DNA from: Chromera velia
Lineage: Eukaryota > Sar > Chromeraceae
Reading direction: 5' to 3'
DNA length: 18,483 nucleotides
Assembly (NCBI GenBank): GCA_018398765.1
Contig: JAHBMJ010002501.1
Span: 1 to 18,483, forward strand
In this document: positions 16,207-18,483 of the stretch, one piece after another
Position numbering within the stretch: the stretch's first letter is position 1
Layout: each line of letters opens with the position of its first letter
Made by a program: the position numbers and the translations under genes
The notes under the pieces: model-generated
Databases searched by the model: none
Told to the model about the DNA's origin: nothing
What the model saw: only the letters and a program-made list of their open reading frames with translations

Positions 16207-17529
16207 TCACAGCTAATTAAGTCAGCGAATTTGAATGTTTTTAAAACTGTTTTTATCATGAGGGGTTCTGGTTTTTAAACCGTTTTTTAATACCTGCAAT
16301 GGAGTAAGCCGCTACTGTAAGTGCTCCTAGAAGCGCTGCGTGGTTTGCACAGCGGTATAGGAGATTACCAGCATACTATACAACAGGGGCAGATAAAAGA
16401 CAAACTCTAAGACAAGCTTGTCGGCAGGTATCGATAAAACCGCTACTGGCTCCCTTGGCACTAGCCTTAGTTGCATGCCACTTCTTCCTCATCCAAAAGT
16501 CTGCAGGGCTTCCGACTTCATTAATTCCCCACTCGAGCTCTTCTTATCCGCCTGTCAGAAGAGAGGAAAGGCCGCTTTCTGCCTCTCTTTTTGTTAGCTC
16601 CCTCTCCCTCAGTGGACCCTCACCAGCAGTAGCTGGAAGGGAACAAACCTCTGACATATTCTTCTATTGGCCTTCAGACTTCTTTCATTTTCTACCAAAA
16701 CCAGAATGGCGGGAGAGCACGATCAAATGACGCCCCGTCATTCGATTAGTCAATCTACCTCTTCGTTTCTCACCCTCTCTTTAACTTACTTTCTCATTTT
16801 CTCGCATCCCTTCGACAAACTCTCCAACAAACAGGCTATCCAGCAACCACACGCAAACAGGCTCACATCGTAGCCCGTCGCCCCCTCCCCCCCCTCCCCC
16901 TCTTTGTCCCCTGTTTGAAATTCGTACCGTTAAAGCGTCTTCAGATTTCCTTCTTTCGTTCCCTTTCCACTGGAGGCCGAGAACTGCCCCCCTCTTTATA
17001 AATGCAGTCTGGACGGAACCGCCGCTCACTTGTTGCTCTGGTCACTCCCTACTCGTTTTTCTCTTTCGTTTCGTACACAGACGAAAGATGATGGACACGC
17101 AGACACGAAAACCTAGCCAGCGGGCCATGAGGCAATCCAGCCGACAACAGAGCAGCCAAAGAAAGAACACACATGCAAGACAAGACAAAAAAAAAGGAAA
17201 CCTCAGCAACAGACGAAAGAGAGATAGAAGAAAAGAAAGAAAGAGCAGAGGAAGAAGCAAAATCAAGCTAATTAATACACATGTAGACCATATCGACCCT
17301 TTTCTTCTTCATTGAATTTATCCAAACCAGTGGAAAAGGGGGGAGAGAAGAGGAGAGGAAAGATTCGTGACCATGATTATGATAAAAAAGACAAAAAGAG
17401 AACAGGGCAGGAAGAAAAGCAAGAAAGATATACACTCCGCATGCAGAAGGATGGAACGAAGGCTTAAAGAAAAGAGGGGGGGGGCTAGCCATACACCAAA
17501 TCGACAGATTGCTGCCTCCTTCCTTTTTT
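16207..17529. other. Interval with no supported gene
   Basis: Moderately AT-rich. Short open frames (plus 16455-16730, plus 17088-17315) have biased, repetitive composition. A CAACAAACAG acceptor-like site lies near 16831, but no paired exon could be fixed. Confidence 0.4.
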
Positions 17530-17682
17530 CTAGCCATCCAGGAGCGAATTTCTCAACTGTTTGTCGAGTTCATGCTCCTTCTTTCCTTCACTCTCTCTTC
17601 TCCTGCGCTGCTTGCTTGCTTGCTCGGTCGCGAGTGCCCGACAGAAGGCAAAAGGCGCGAATGACAAAGATGTTGAAGTGTT
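17530..17682 (-). CDS. Possible terminal exon of an unknown minus-strand gene
   Basis: A strong pyrimidine tract (TTCTTTCTCTTCTTCATTCGCAG) precedes 50 codons and TAG. The coding end is charged and helical: RALATEQASKQRRRRESEGK, then HELDKQLRNSLLDG. A short upstream exon at 17719-17759 (GEVVLEREEKRSTQ) would be in phase but implies a 36-base intron. The opposite strand also has an acceptor-like CCATCCAG followed by an open frame (17541 onward), so the strand is not certain. Confidence 0.32.
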   Translation of the reverse strand, partial: NTSTSLSFAPFAFCRALATEQASKQRRRRESEGKKEHELDKQLRNSLLDG

Positions 17683-18056
17683 CTGCGAATGAAGAAGAGA
17701 AAGAAAAAGAAGGACCACCTGTGTACTTCTCTTCTCTTCCCTCTCCAGAACAACTTCACCTGCAATTTGTAAAGGAAGGCGAGGCCGCTTCCATCCTTTT
17801 TCGTTCCTTCCAGTCTGCTTAAAATTCATAAAAGAAATCGAATGGGAGAAGGAGGGCTGCAGGGGACAGAAAGAACAACGGTGCCTACCAAGTAACGAGA
17901 GTAAGGCATCCCCCCCCCAGTACGATAAATGTGGGTGCATGTTTTTGCTGTATCAGATGGAAGAGAGACAATCACAAACGAAAGGAAGAATACCATCACT
18001 CTCCTATACTACTCTCCCCCCCACCCTTTTCTCTTTCATCTTTCACTTTCATACAG

Positions 18057-18145
18057 GTACACAGGAACAGAAGACGAGTGCAACACATACCCGGAGAAGA
18101 GTAGATCGTCTCGCATGGTCTTTTTTTCGGGAAGTCAGTCAGACG
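18057..18145 (+). CDS. Possible internal exon of an unknown plus-strand gene
   Basis: A long pyrimidine tract ends in CATACAG; the exon reads YTGTEDECNTYPEKSRSSRM and then VFFSGSQSD; the donor is GTGAGC at 18146. Splice signals on both sides are good. I recognise no family. Confidence 0.33.
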
Positions 18146-18242
18146 GTGAGCACAAAAAACGATAAGAAAGGAAGAAGAGAAAGGATTGAAAGAGGAAAAA
18201 GCACAATGTCATCCATAAACCTAACGATCACTTACTCACTAA

Positions 18243-18441
18243 TAACACACACATACATACATACACATACACACACACATACATACACACACATACAGAC
18301 ACACACACATACACACACACACAGACAGACAGACACACACACACAGACAGACACACACACACACACACACACATACACATACACACACACACATACACAT
18401 ACACACAAAACCATACACACACACACACAGAGAGAGAGAGA
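18243..18441. repeat. Long (CA)n/(CATA)n/(CAGA)n microsatellite
   Basis: Nearly 200 bases of CA-rich simple repeat ending in a (GA)n tract. All open frames here are artefacts. The window ends in a C run. Confidence 0.95.
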
Positions 18442-18483
18442 GAAAGAAGACAAAGCAATAGAGAAACTTGCGAACCCCCCCCC

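Noticed and set aside
16320-16400. tRNA-like GC-containing stretch near GCGCTGCGTGG
   Set aside because: No cloverleaf with a proper acceptor stem or T-loop could be drawn.
17088-17315. Basic Arg/Lys/Gln-rich plus-strand frame
   Set aside because: Purine-rich DNA gives such frames by chance, and the C-terminal part has no recognisable features; an acceptor-like CACAG precedes it but no donor fits.

Overview
This is a nuclear window from a eukaryote. It has many short, phase-compatible coding exons with GT..AG borders, long low-complexity introns, abundant di- and tetranucleotide microsatellites, and no bacterial operon structure. The mix of moderately GC-rich coding exons, roughly 20 introns in one gene, TGCAG acceptors and AT-rich transposon-like islands suggests an alveolate-type protist. 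A chromerid alga such as Chromera velia is my best guess; a coccidian is the main alternative. The species call is inference only.

Layout. 1-1302: AT-rich DNA with a 27-bp tandem duplication and A/T tracts. 1303-2294: a possible plus-strand first exon followed by GC-rich, homopolymer-rich DNA. 2295-13465 (minus strand): one large gene that I could assemble from start to stop as about 21 exons. 13466-14650: a gene-free interval with a GC-rich block containing an 18-bp palindrome and a diverged direct repeat, possibly a shared promoter for divergent genes. 14651-14707: a possible plus-strand first exon. 15272-16206: an AT-rich foldback-like element with short terminal inverted repeats, GCCGGCAATTGCC clusters near both ends and GTAACC tandem repeats inside. 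16207-18483: sparse sequence with a possible minus-strand terminal exon (17530-17682), a possible plus-strand internal exon (18057-18145) and a long CA microsatellite at the right edge.

The main gene encodes about 1,450 residues. The N-terminal half is disordered (Gly/Ser/Pro/Gln-rich) and carries several short hydrophobic-acidic motifs of the type DALDSLLQFG. The C-terminal half is a long charged coiled coil. Motif style, order of regions and local similarity to animal FBF1 as I remember it make this a probable homologue of Fas-binding factor 1 (FBF1/DYF-19), a transition-fibre protein at the base of cilia. In a protist with flagellated stages this would be a basal-body protein. Almost every exon junction is phase-consistent; the exon 11/12 junction is unresolved and a few borders have two equally good positions.

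The most interesting observations are the FBF1-like protein itself, a diverged in-frame duplicate of its penultimate coiled-coil exon, microsatellites that form the splice sites, an unusually high share of GTC donors, and the foldback element at 15272-16206.
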